Part shown: one piece after another, positions 45,103 to 53,348 of the stretch
How the letters are laid out: each line of letters begins with the position of its first letter
Position numbering within the stretch: the first letter of the stretch is position 1
NCBI RefSeq assembly: GCF_000425125.1
Contig: NZ_KE384307.1
Coordinates: forward strand, 549,590 to 613,589
DNA length: 64,000 nt
Reading direction: 5' to 3'
Origin: Paenibacillus taiwanensis DSM 18679
GTDB taxonomy: Bacteria > Bacillota > Bacilli > Paenibacillales > Paenibacillaceae
Translations under genes and position numbers: made by a program
The notes under the pieces: generated by a model
Seen by the model: the letters and a program-made list of their open reading frames with translations, nothing else
What the model was told of the DNA's origin: nothing
Database searches by the model: none

Positions 45103-45160
45103 GTGGCCCGAAAGAGGATGTCTGCTACTATTGGCAGCTTCTCCTTATCGGGTCATTTGC
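45103..45160 (+). terminator. Imperfect hairpin after serC
   Basis: GGCCCGAAAGAGGATGTCTGC pairs in three blocks (CCCGA, GAGGA, CTGC) with GCAGCTTCTCCTTATCGGGT. The tail is only weakly T-rich, so it is a probable but not strong terminator. Confidence 0.5.
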
Positions 45161-45247
45161 TGTTTAAGGGGACACTCATGAAGTCACATACTTACAAGCA
45201 CAAGGACGAGATGTGTTGAGATGGTAAATACAATGTGGTGTACTGAA

Positions 45248-45289
45248 ATAAAAAAAGAAACCCGCTGGCTCGGGGGGGCCAACGGGCTT
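45248..45289 (-). terminator. Terminator of the PhoP-like regulator (minus strand)
   Basis: AACCCGCTGGC pairs with GCCAACGGGCTT (one mismatch); on the minus strand T7 follows. It ends the orphan response-regulator gene. Confidence 0.88.
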
Positions 45290-45337
45290 CATATCGAAAA
45301 TGAGAGGAGTACGTATAAGGACAAAAATAGTTTACAA

Positions 45338-46048
45338 TTAGGCCAAATGTTTCTTGGACGGTTCTGTCAGCTTATAACCAACGTTCCGAATCGTCATGAT
45401 GTATTCTGGATTGCGCGCATTTTTCTCCAGCTTATCGCGAAGATGGCTAATGTGCACGTCCACAATTCGAGTATCACCCAAGAAATGATAGTCCCATACG
45501 CCATGCAGCAGTTGCTGGCGGCTGAGCACTTTTCCGCGATGGCGGCAAAGGAACACGAGCAACTCAAATTCCTTAGGCGTTAACTCTACGGAACGCCCAT
45601 CAAGCATAACTTCACGTTGATCGGCTAACACACTCAAATGCCCGATACTATATATTCGTCCGTCGTCTGAAGGCGGGAGTGATTGGATGCGACGCATTAC
45701 AGCATGGATGCGGGATATAAGCTCTTGCGGACTGAAAGGCTTAGTCATATAATCGTCAGCGCCATTATCAAGACCTGCAATTTTGTCGCCAACGTCTTGC
45801 ATCGCCGTTAGCATAATAACAGGCACCATGTTTTGGTGATCTCTTAGCTTGCGGCATACTTCAAGTCCATCACTTTTCGGAAGCATGCGATCCAATACGA
45901 TTAGATCAGGGCGGAACGTGGAAAGAACATCAAATACGGCTTCTCCGTCGTAAACGCACAACACGTCATAACCGGCTAATTTTAAGTTGTATTCAATCAA
46001 AGTCGAGATGGATGGCTCATCATCGACGACCAGTATTTTGGACTTCAT
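45338..46048 (-). CDS. Orphan OmpR/PhoP-family response regulator
   Basis: This 236-residue regulator has a receiver domain with Asp53 (LIVLDRMLPKSDGLE) and Lys in DDYMTKPF, then a winged helix (ELTPKEFELLVFLCRHRGKVLSRQQLL ... IRNVGYKL). Its closest general resemblance is to PhoP/YycF. ATG 46048 is six bases after GGGGAGG; the GTG just before it is too close. No kinase gene is adjacent: one side is serC (convergent) and the other the MMPL gene, which ends upstream with its own terminator. It must use a distant kinase or respond otherwise. Confidence 0.9.
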   Translation of the reverse strand: MKSKILVVDDEPSISTLIEYNLKLAGYDVLCVYDGEAVFDVLSTFRPDLIVLDRMLPKSDGLEVCRKLRDHQNMVPVIMLTAMQDVGDKIAGLDNGADDYMTKPFSPQELISRIHAVMRRIQSLPPSDDGRIYSIGHLSVLADQREVMLDGRSVELTPKEFELLVFLCRHRGKVLSRQQLLHGVWDYHFLGDTRIVDVHISHLRDKLEKNARNPEYIMTIRNVGYKLTEPSKKHLA

Positions 46049-46189
46049 CACGTACCTCCCCAGTGTTTACATTCATAATTTAGGCTTGAGTTGCAGTTGA
46101 TACTCTTATTATGCATCCTGTTTATCAGCGTCATATTAAACTAACGTAAAATGGGTGTAAAATATGTCATTTTAATAGCAAAAAAATCG

Positions 46190-46240
46190 CAAAAAACAGG
46201 GGCGAGCATGCAGAGCCTGAGCCCATGCTTGCTTACCCCT
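46190..46240 (-). terminator. Terminator of the MMPL operon (minus strand)
   Basis: AGGGG ... GCATG pairs with CATGC ... CCCCT at 46198-46240; on the minus strand TGTTTTTTG follows. It separates the exporter operon from the regulator gene. Confidence 0.85.
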
Positions 46241-46261
46241 AGTTCACATAAGCATTGCCAC

Positions 46262-49200
46262 TTACGCGCTTATTTTTTGACTTTTGTCAGTGTGCTCTAA
46301 TTTGGGAGCAAACGGCCACCAATTGGCTGCGCCAAACATTTTTGCCATAACTGGCACGAAAAATGGAAGCAGCAGGAAGGTGTAAAGCAATAACCCAGAA
46401 AGCACGACAGTTGCTATTTGCATCATCGACAGTACGCCTGAAGGATAGAAAGAAGCGAACGTACCTCCCAGAATGATAACGGCGGATATAATAACCGGGC
46501 CCATATTACGCATAGCAAACAAAATTGCATCCTTCACACTTAAATGTTTATTTTCATTAAAACGATCCATTAAAAAGATGCTGTAATCAACGCCAAGTGC
46601 CATCAACATGACAAATCCAAAAAATGGAGTTGCCCATGTCACACCTGAATAACCTAGTATGTTTGTAAAAACAAGCTCGGTTATCCCCATCGAAGTAAAG
46701 AAGGTCAACAGCAAAGATGCAACAATATAAAGCGGCATCACGATAGAACGGAACAACAGGATCAAAATGAACAATATGCCGATCAGCATTAGTGTTACCG
46801 TGCGGGTGTAATCTTCACCAGAAATTTGCTTGAGGTCGGCAAAAGTGCTGGATACGCCGCCTATGGCGATATCGGATTGTTCAAGCTTTGTATTTTTGAC
46901 AGCTCGATCGACAGCCGCTTGCACTTCTTTTACGGAATCAATAGCTTTGGTCCCATAAGGATTCATGCCGAAAACGACGTCTAGTGTCATTACTTTGCGG
47001 TCAGCAGACAAGTATAAATCTAGCGCCTGCTTAAATGGTTTGTTCTGTACAACTTCCTCAGGAACAAACCAGCCTCCTAATTCTTTGTCAGCTGTACTTC
47101 CGACTTGTTGTAAATAATGGTTGGCTGAATGCAGCCCCTCTGATATTTGTGACAGACCATCCACGCTCTTTTGCAAGCCGTTGGTGAGCTGCGTCAATTG
47201 GCCTGTCAGTTGAGTGAACCCTTGACCGATCTGACTTTGACCTGCTTGAAGCTGCTCAAGTCCTTGTACGATACTAGGCAGTTTGCCGATAATCTGGTTT
47301 TGACCTACAGCCGCTTGCTTTAAGCCTGATTCCAGCTTGCTAATTCCGACAATCAGCTGTTCAAGCCCGCTTGCAAGCGACTTCTGACCAGCGGCAGCTT
47401 GTGTGTAGGCGTCGTTTGCTTGCTTCATGCCCACATTGATTTGCTGCATCTGGTTGTGTACTTGACCTAAACCAGCGCCAAGCTGGCTAATACCCTTGCT
47501 TGATTGGGTGACGGTTGCATGTATCGTCACATAATCCGGGTCCTGCAGCAGCTCAGGGTAGCGGCTTTGCAAGCTGGTAAAATGCTGTTCGAGCCCTTGC
47601 AGCGATTGGGCTGCGCCCTCTACTTGCTGCTGCATTTGAGTTAGGCCTGTGCTTATCTGCGTAAGTCCACCACCCAGCTGCTGATAGCTTTGCAGCAGCT
47701 TCTCATGAGCTTGTGTAAGTTGTTGTGCGCTTGCTTTAGCTTGCTGCAATGCTTGCTTGAGCTGCCCGGCTCCTAAGGAACCGTCAGCTATCCCTTTCTG
47801 GATTTGCGAAAGCCCGCCTTGCAGTTGAGTAATGCCAGATTTTAATTGTTTTGTGCCATCCGTCAACTGACCTGTACGGGATGCGGCTTGTTTTAATTGC
47901 GGCTCATTTTTTGATAATTGGCTATTAGCGTCAGACAGTCCTGACTTGATATCATTAATACCTTTGTTTCCTTCTGTCAGACCACTCTCTAAACTTTTTA
48001 CTTGCTCAGTAACTTTGAAGTCCTGAATTTCATCACCAGCAGGTCGACTTAAGCTGCGCACGGCTGATACGCCGTCCACTTTCAAAATTTCACGGCTCAT
48101 TTTCTCCGCTAATGCCATATACTCGGTTTCCTTTAGGGGATTGGCCGTTTTAATTACGACTTGAGTCGGCATCGATTCTCCTGGATCAAAACTTTGCGAA
48201 ATAAGATTAAAGGCTTTAACAGATTCGTATTTATCACCAATCTCTTCCAGGCTATTAAAAGAAACCTGTCCGCTGTAGGTGATCAGAAACGGTACGGTGG
48301 CAGCAGCAACAATTAAGAAGGCGGCTAGCGGACGCTTGAGGGAGAAGCTGCCCACAGCGCCCCAAATACGACTTTCCTTATGTTCTAGCGACCCTTTGGT
48401 TGGCCAAAAAAGCTTTTTGCCCAGCACCGCCATAAAGAAGGGCACTACTGTTACAAGTGCAAGCATCATGACAGCTATGCCAATGGCAACCGCAACCGCA
48501 GAACGGTACAGGATGAATTGTGACAAGCCAATAACGGAAAAACCAACCAATACGGCGAGTCCGGAGAACAATACCGTTTTGCCAGCGGTACGATAGGTAG
48601 CGATAATCGCTTCCCAAGTATCCTCGTGCTGGGTGAGCTCTTCCTTAAAGCGGCTAATTAGCAGTATGCAATAATCAGTGCCTATACCAAAGAGCACGGC
48701 AACCATAAAGATCTGGGTGAAAGTAGATAACGGGAAATCGGCACTGTCAACCAGAAAAGAGACGATGGATTGGGATACGATGTAGCTTAGCCCTACCGTT
48801 AATAACGGAATAAAAGGAGCTACAAACGACCGAAATACGATAAATAGGATGAGTAAAATAAAAACAACAGTAATAGACTCCGACTTTTTCAAGCCAGCTT
48901 GTGAGCTTTCGATCTGATCGTGATCAATCTGCTGTCGGCCTGTCATGTAATGCTCAACTTTAACGTCGCTCAAATATGACGAGATTTCGGTCTTTACCCC
49001 TTGTGAACTGACACTGCCTGTGTCAATGGTGAGGGAGGTTAAAATCGTTTTGCCGTCCTTGGATATGAGTTTATCTGCTAATTCAGGCTGTTCGAAAGGG
49101 TTAAGCAAGGATATAATATGAAGTTTTGTTTTACTCTCAGCAAGCTTTGTTAATGTGTTATTGACCTCTTGTTTCTCTTCCGCAGACAGTCCATTCGGGT

Positions 49201-49423
49201 TATGGAACAGCAGTGCAATTTGAGATTTGTGAGCATTTCCGCTTGATGCAGCTACCTCATCCATAATTTCTTGAGCTCTGGCTGAGGAATAACCATCTGG
49301 TACACGAATAGTTCCCTTCTCCTTTACAAGTTCACCAAGGGAAGGGGCCGTCATAAACAAGGCGATGGCTGCCACAATCCAAATGGCTATAATGGCCCAT
49401 CTTGCTTTTAATATGGTTCTCAT
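46262..49423 (-). CDS. MMPL/RND family transporter (YdgH-like)
   Basis: This is a 1053-residue protein with two RND-type halves, each with a membrane helix, an extracytoplasmic domain and a block of five or six helices. GTDYCILLISRF and GVDYSIFLMDRF are the paired helix-4 motifs with the essential Asp of MMPL carriers. The second extracytoplasmic loop (residues about 470-790) is a long, Gln/Gly/Leu-rich coiled repeat of the L-x-x-G-L-x-Q type, as in YhgE/Pip-like proteins. It overlaps the MarR gene by four bases. This resembles B. subtilis ydgG-ydgH. Probable role: export of lipids or toxic amphiphiles, repressed by the MarR protein. Confidence 0.9.
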   Translation of the reverse strand: MRTILKARWAIIAIWIVAAIALFMTAPSLGELVKEKGTIRVPDGYSSARAQEIMDEVAASSGNAHKSQIALLFHNPNGLSAEEKQEVNNTLTKLAESKTKLHIISLLNPFEQPELADKLISKDGKTILTSLTIDTGSVSSQGVKTEISSYLSDVKVEHYMTGRQQIDHDQIESSQAGLKKSESITVVFILLILFIVFRSFVAPFIPLLTVGLSYIVSQSIVSFLVDSADFPLSTFTQIFMVAVLFGIGTDYCILLISRFKEELTQHEDTWEAIIATYRTAGKTVLFSGLAVLVGFSVIGLSQFILYRSAVAVAIGIAVMMLALVTVVPFFMAVLGKKLFWPTKGSLEHKESRIWGAVGSFSLKRPLAAFLIVAAATVPFLITYSGQVSFNSLEEIGDKYESVKAFNLISQSFDPGESMPTQVVIKTANPLKETEYMALAEKMSREILKVDGVSAVRSLSRPAGDEIQDFKVTEQVKSLESGLTEGNKGINDIKSGLSDANSQLSKNEPQLKQAASRTGQLTDGTKQLKSGITQLQGGLSQIQKGIADGSLGAGQLKQALQQAKASAQQLTQAHEKLLQSYQQLGGGLTQISTGLTQMQQQVEGAAQSLQGLEQHFTSLQSRYPELLQDPDYVTIHATVTQSSKGISQLGAGLGQVHNQMQQINVGMKQANDAYTQAAAGQKSLASGLEQLIVGISKLESGLKQAAVGQNQIIGKLPSIVQGLEQLQAGQSQIGQGFTQLTGQLTQLTNGLQKSVDGLSQISEGLHSANHYLQQVGSTADKELGGWFVPEEVVQNKPFKQALDLYLSADRKVMTLDVVFGMNPYGTKAIDSVKEVQAAVDRAVKNTKLEQSDIAIGGVSSTFADLKQISGEDYTRTVTLMLIGILFILILLFRSIVMPLYIVASLLLTFFTSMGITELVFTNILGYSGVTWATPFFGFVMLMALGVDYSIFLMDRFNENKHLSVKDAILFAMRNMGPVIISAVIILGGTFASFYPSGVLSMMQIATVVLSGLLLYTFLLLPFFVPVMAKMFGAANWWPFAPKLEHTDKSQKISA

Positions 49424-49881
49424 CGGGTGTCACTTCCTTCTACCATTAATTTAGCCAATCGTTCAAACTTACTAATAAACGATTCAATTTCTTCTTCTTG
49501 AAAATAAGTTAAATAAGAAGATACGATCGCTTGCACTTTGGCAGACATTTGCTGATATGTCTCCTGACCTGTTTCCGTTAGTGACAAGTAAACTTGTCTT
49601 CTGTCCGAATCATCACGAGTTCGTTCCACTAGCCCTCTGCCGGCCAAGCGGCTGACAATAGCGGTAACTGAGCTTTTGCCGACCATGAGTGTGTCTGCGA
49701 GACAAGTTGGGGTGCATGTTCCATGATCATAAATAATACATATGGTTTGGAACTGTTCAGGTGTCATCATGTTAGGTGTGGATTGGTCAAGCTGTTGAAA
49801 TAACTGTTTCATGACTGTAGATTGCGCAGACATATAACGTTGAATGAGTTGTTGTGGATTAAAGGTCAAGGAAAGTTTCAT
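49420..49881 (-). CDS. MarR family transcriptional regulator
   Basis: This is a 153-residue winged-helix protein. The recognition region (CLADTLMVGKSSVTAIVSRLAGRGLVER) and wing with DDSDRRQVYLSLTETGQ are typical MarR. Its start is 11 bases from a triple half-site operator, so it very likely represses itself and the coupled exporter. The stop overlaps the MMPL start (ATGA). The two Cys in HGTCTPTCLAD could be redox-sensitive, as in some MarR proteins (inference). Confidence 0.9.
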   Translation of the reverse strand: MKLSLTFNPQQLIQRYMSAQSTVMKQLFQQLDQSTPNMMTPEQFQTICIIYDHGTCTPTCLADTLMVGKSSVTAIVSRLAGRGLVERTRDDSDRRQVYLSLTETGQETYQQMSAKVQAIVSSYLTYFQEEEIESFISKFERLAKLMVEGSDTR

Positions 49882-49891
49882 CCCTTCTAAT

Positions 49892-49926
49892 TAGTTCTAT
49901 TATCAAATAGTTCGATAATAGAACTA
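49892..49926. promoter_or_regulatory. MarR operator with three half-sites
   Basis: TAGTTCTATTATC (49892-49904) and GATAATAGAACTA (49914-49926) are a perfect 13-bp inverted repeat; a third TAGTTC sits between them at 49908-49913, making a second nested palindrome with GAACTA. It lies in front of the marR gene and about 70 bases before the trmL promoter. Confidence 0.75.
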
Positions 49927-50033
49927 TATCGCGAGCAATTTTGGTTGTCAAATGGTACCGCTTAGGCAGAGCTATTTGGCAAATCTCAGTTTGGTGTATA
50001 ATAGAAAGGAATAATTGTGAGGTGACACATCAG

Positions 50034-50498
50034 ATGGCTCTACATATCGTACTCGTGGAACCGGAAATTCCGGCGAATACAGGTAATATTGCAAGAACAT
50101 GCGCAGCAACAAACGTTCATCTTCATTTGGTCAGACCGCTCGGATTTAATACGGATGATCGTACATTAAAGCGTGCAGGTTTAGATTATTGGCATTCCGT
50201 TCACATCGAATATTATGATTCGTTTGCTGAATTGCGGGATCGTTACGCGGAATCGCGTTTTTTTTATGCGACAACAAAGGCGGACAAGCGATATAGCGAC
50301 TTTGAGTATAGGGATGGGGATTTCTTCGTATTTGGCAAAGAAACAAAGGGATTACCAGAACCATTACTTGCCGCTAATCGTGAGACTTGCATTCGGATGC
50401 CGATGACTGATAATGTACGTTCGCTAAACTTATCGAATTCGGCAGCCATTATTGTATATGAAGCGTTAAGACAGCTGGATTATCCAGGCATGGAATAA
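50034..50498 (+). CDS. trmL: tRNA (cytidine/uridine-34-2'-O-)-methyltransferase TrmL
   Basis: This is a 154-residue SPOUT methyltransferase: VLVEPEIPANTGNIARTCAAT at the N-terminus, LVRPLGF, FVFGKETKGLP and the knot segment MPMTDNVRSLNLSNSAAIIVYEALRQ. It modifies the wobble base of tRNA-Leu. ATG 50034 follows GAGGTGA; the longer open frame lacks a site. A TATAAT at 49997-50002 is the likely -10. Confidence 0.95.
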   Translation: MALHIVLVEPEIPANTGNIARTCAATNVHLHLVRPLGFNTDDRTLKRAGLDYWHSVHIEYYDSFAELRDRYAESRFFYATTKADKRYSDFEYRDGDFFVFGKETKGLPEPLLAANRETCIRMPMTDNVRSLNLSNSAAIIVYEALRQLDYPGME

Positions 50499-50624
50499 GT
50501 GTTGCAACTGTTGTGAGCGGCGTAACGAATATATGCGATGCAGGGGATTGTTATGCCAGCCTTAGGATGATGAGTAGACTAGCTGTGATAAGTCAGGAGT
50601 CGTAATCGTTGAGATTGGTCTCGT

Positions 50625-50780
50625 ATGGGGCCTGTGTATAATAAGACAACGGATAAGACTACATATAGACCTAGTATAACGGACGCAGCCTATAATTATA
50701 TGGTGGTCAATAATCCGAATTCGGCAGGGCTTGTCAATTCGTTTCTCATTTGCATCCATACGCATACAGCCAATCAGTTG
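50625..50780 (+). CDS. Possible 51-residue small protein
   Basis: An ATG frame of 51 codons, MGPVYNKTTDKTTYR..., Asn/Thr/Tyr-rich, ends inside the stem of a terminator. The ribosome site is poor (AGGAG is 26 bases upstream). The coincidence of stop and terminator, and the composition, make a small gene possible, but nothing else supports it. The rest of 50499-51006 shows only this and the terminator. Confidence 0.25.
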
Positions 50781-50797
50781 TGATTGGCTGTATTTTG
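50764..50797 (+). terminator. Terminator upstream of abrB-like gene
   Basis: A perfect 13-bp stem ATACAGCCAATCA / TGATTGGCTGTAT with loop GTTG is followed by TTTG. It ends whatever is transcribed from the trmL side. Confidence 0.85.
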
Positions 50798-51006
50798 CTT
50801 GATCAGCAATGGATCTGATTTAGCATGTAGCACAGCAGGGGAAGTCAAAAGGCAAAAACAACTTTATGACAGTAACTGAATAAAAACTAATTATTTTGAC
50901 AGTTTTCAGCAGGAATTATGAATAATACAGCGAAAATAATAGGGTATAGGGGCAGAGTTCTCTAGGGTAATCATGAGGAGACGAATATACAAGAGAGGTG
51001 TAACTG

Positions 51007-51255
51007 ATGAAACCTGCCGGTGTTGTCCGCAAAGTCGACCAACTGGGGCGAATTGTTCTTCCGAAATCGCTAAGAAAGCGCTATCAAATGAATGAAGGGG
51101 ATCCTGTCGAAATTCTGGTTCAGGGCGATCATATTATTTTAGAACGGTATCGTCCAAAATGTGTGTTCTGTGGCTCTATGAATGGCGTTGCTGAATTCAA
51201 AGAGCGTTACATATGTTCACAATGTATGAATGACATGACGCATCTGGTGCGTTAA
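51007..51255 (+). CDS. AbrB/SpoVT-family DNA-binding protein with C-terminal zinc ribbon
   Basis: This 82-residue protein has a swapped-hairpin AbrB domain over residues 1-48 (GVVRKVDQLGRIVLPKSLRKRY), nearly identical in pattern to AbrB and Abh. In place of the AbrB oligomerisation tail it has CVFC ... CSQC, a probable zinc ribbon. AbrB proteins repress transition-state and sporulation genes. ATG after AGAGAGGTG. Single gene. The zinc ribbon suggests a different assembly or a metal or redox input (inference). Confidence 0.87.
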   Translation: MKPAGVVRKVDQLGRIVLPKSLRKRYQMNEGDPVEILVQGDHIILERYRPKCVFCGSMNGVAEFKERYICSQCMNDMTHLVR

Positions 51256-51327
51256 TGTTGACGACATAGGGCAGCGAGGGGCATCACACATGTGGTGCCC
51301 TATTGCTGTCACGGGAGGGATAATAGC

Positions 51328-51358
51328 AAAAAAGCTCCCTTCAAATTAAAGGAAGCTT
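51328..51358 (-). terminator. Terminator of the 32-residue gene (minus strand)
   Basis: AAGCTCCCTTC pairs with AAAGGAAGCTT (two G:T pairs); on the minus strand T6 follows. Confidence 0.82.
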
Positions 51359-51373
51359 CTGCGTAAGGATGGA

Positions 51374-51472
51374 CTACAGTCCTTTTGTCTTGTCTTCGTT
51401 GTACCCAGATGTGAGCATGGCTGTAATAAACAATGCTAAAGTTAACATAATGATCCAAAACGTAAGAGACAT
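51374..51472 (-). CDS. 32-residue single-helix membrane peptide
   Basis: On the minus strand ATG follows TTGGAGGTG at seven bases. The product MSLTFWIIMLTLALFITAML is one membrane helix, followed by a short polar tail TSGYNEDKTKGL. Its own terminator begins 16 bases after the stop. A ribosome site, start, membrane helix and terminator in 150 bases make a real gene likely. I do not recognise the family. It was overlooked by length-based gene finding. Confidence 0.72.
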   Translation of the reverse strand: MSLTFWIIMLTLALFITAMLTSGYNEDKTKGL

Positions 51473-51630
51473 GATGCGCACACCTCCAATAGACTACTAT
51501 CATTATACCCAATACATTCCAAAAAGAAAATGAAAAAGGTGTGAATTTTGGTACAGTCAGCCAATGGGTGATGTGCTATAATGTCGTCTCCTCATTCGGG
51601 TAAATAAGGCAGCTTTGCTAAGTTGCTTCA

Positions 51631-52692
51631 CTATTCAAAAAATAAAAAGTGTGTGGGTAGATGTCGCAGTTCGCCGTCAGAAGGGTGATTTACAACTCGT
51701 CCATTAAAGATAAGGGATGAGGAGCCTCCGCCATCCAAGTTGTAGGCATCTCGGACACCTAAATTAATCATCTTCTGCTGCATCTCTTCGAGTGTTGCGC
51801 CTGATCCGCCATTTTCATTGTAGCCATCAATAACCATAATTAAGAGCTGATCGTCTTTGTAGTTTCCGATGGTCGTACGCGGTGCACGATTGGGTGCTTT
51901 CCATTTGTCCGGAATAGTAAGTTTGTTGCCGTTACTCAGCAAGTGTGGAACAAAGGTAGCTCCAAACTTCGGATTCATCTGGTCCAGCTCAGCCTTATCA
52001 TAAAATTTGCCGCCAATTAGCCGACCTACTGTATCTAGTCCGACAAAAGCCAAATCTTTAAAGCTAGGCTCGAAGGCATTCACATAGTTTCCGTTCAGAA
52101 CGGTTGTTCCAAGTGGATAACGATTGCCGCGTCCTTCGGCATATCCACCAGCATTTATACCGGCGACTGCACCATAACGCTTCACAGCTTGCATCGTCGT
52201 TTCTGATCCGCCGTATTTATCTTTGCCTAGCGTCATTTTCATCGCTTTCTGATCTTTTAACTTCACCTTCATGGCATACCCATTATATGTAGACTGATGA
52301 ATCGCGTATAACTCGGCACGTATGTTATCGCTCTCGATATAATCCATTGGCACGCCAAGCTTGGAAGATATCCGGTTGTTGTAGATTTTCTCCGGGCGAT
52401 TGGCTTGTTTGGATGCTGTATATACAATATCGTTCATCGTTGAAGTCGTCTGCTTGTACAACACAGAGACACGGCGGACAGCATCAATAGTATATTGAGC
52501 CGTCTTCCCTGCCTGATCCAGCCCCTCGGATACGTGCTCGTAAGCGGTATCCCATGTGCTCGTTTCCGCAGGCTTTGCGTCTGTAAGCTCTACAGAAACG
52601 GTTAAGGAAGAGAAAACCATCCACAACATCAGTCCAAGGAACGGTGCGGTTGTCATCATAAACAAGCGGTTGACGAATTTTACTTTCTTCAT
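51631..52692 (-). CDS. Membrane-anchored phosphodiester glycosidase family (NAGPA-domain) protein
   Basis: This 353-residue protein has an uncleaved-looking N-terminal membrane helix (residues 10-33), a helical spacer, then a NAGPA domain: GAVAGINAGGYAEGRGN, RTTIGNYKDDQLLIMVIDGY and AYNLDGGGSSSLIFNGRVVN. It is longer at the N-terminus than the first NAGPA protein (16694) and differs in lacking a cleavable signal. Bacterial members are tied to exopolysaccharide or wall glycan processing. The membrane coiled-coil gene is 14 bases upstream on the same strand, so the two form an operon. Confidence 0.82.
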   Translation of the reverse strand: MKKVKFVNRLFMMTTAPFLGLMLWMVFSSLTVSVELTDAKPAETSTWDTAYEHVSEGLDQAGKTAQYTIDAVRRVSVLYKQTTSTMNDIVYTASKQANRPEKIYNNRISSKLGVPMDYIESDNIRAELYAIHQSTYNGYAMKVKLKDQKAMKMTLGKDKYGGSETTMQAVKRYGAVAGINAGGYAEGRGNRYPLGTTVLNGNYVNAFEPSFKDLAFVGLDTVGRLIGGKFYDKAELDQMNPKFGATFVPHLLSNGNKLTIPDKWKAPNRAPRTTIGNYKDDQLLIMVIDGYNENGGSGATLEEMQQKMINLGVRDAYNLDGGGSSSLIFNGRVVNHPSDGELRHLPTHFLFFE

Positions 52693-52706
52693 ATCGTTCG
52701 CCTCAC

Positions 52707-53117
52707 TTATTTAAGCAAATCCATTTTTTTCTTTAACGTATCCAGTTGTTTCTTCACTTCATTGAGCTGTGTGTACAGCTTGTTGCTGTTATCTGTCTTA
52801 TTAGAAGCGTTGTCCTTTGTAAAGGTCAGCAACTCGTTAAAAGAATCAATTTTACTTTGCATTTCAACCAGCTTTGTTTCCAACTTGTGCAGTTGCTCCT
52901 GATAGTTTTTTTGAACCGCTTGAATCTGGGCATTTGTCTGTGTTTCCAATTGTGTCAACATCGTCATCTTGATGTGCTGACTGTAATAATACGTCGCGGT
53001 TACGCCGATACCGATCATGACGAACCAAAATAGCAAAAACCATTTTGCAGAGGCTCCGTTCGCCTTCGTTCGGGTTCGGCGAGATGACTCGCGACTAGGT
53101 TCCAAAGTAGGTTCCAT
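52707..53117 (-). CDS. Membrane protein with extracytoplasmic coiled coil
   Basis: This 136-residue protein has a basic, Ser/Arg-rich cytoplasmic N-terminus (about 25 residues), one membrane helix (WFLLFWFVMIGIGV), then an outside coiled coil rich in Gln, Lys and Leu to the end. ATG after GAGGTGAAG. It is first in an operon with the NAGPA protein and divergent from a large kinase-like gene. I do not recognise the family; its architecture suggests a scaffold for the downstream enzyme. Confidence 0.7.
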   Translation of the reverse strand: MEPTLEPSRESSRRTRTKANGASAKWFLLFWFVMIGIGVTATYYYSQHIKMTMLTQLETQTNAQIQAVQKNYQEQLHKLETKLVEMQSKIDSFNELLTFTKDNASNKTDNSNKLYTQLNEVKKQLDTLKKKMDLLK

Positions 53118-53348
53118 CTGTCTTCACCTCGAACAAGAGTCTATCCAATTAGACCCAGTACTTAAAATACATTCTATTATTCTATCATGACTGTCAAGTC
53201 GGGGCAAAATGACAAAATTCGCTTTATTGCTATATCGGGTAGCGTTAGATACAATCGAATTAGATCAAAATTCGGGTATAGCTGCGACTAAAGTATCATA
53301 GAAAAGTTTCATAGATAGATATAAACAGACATGGAGAAATAGAGAGAA

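Noticed and set aside
48279..48596. Plus-strand frame opposite the MMPL gene
   Set aside because: Antisense shadow of a conserved membrane region without ribosome site.
53118..53348. Sigma-A promoter pair for the divergent genes
   Set aside because: TTGACA on the minus strand has only a 15-base spacer to TAGAAT and the plus-strand candidates are poor; not enough to annotate.
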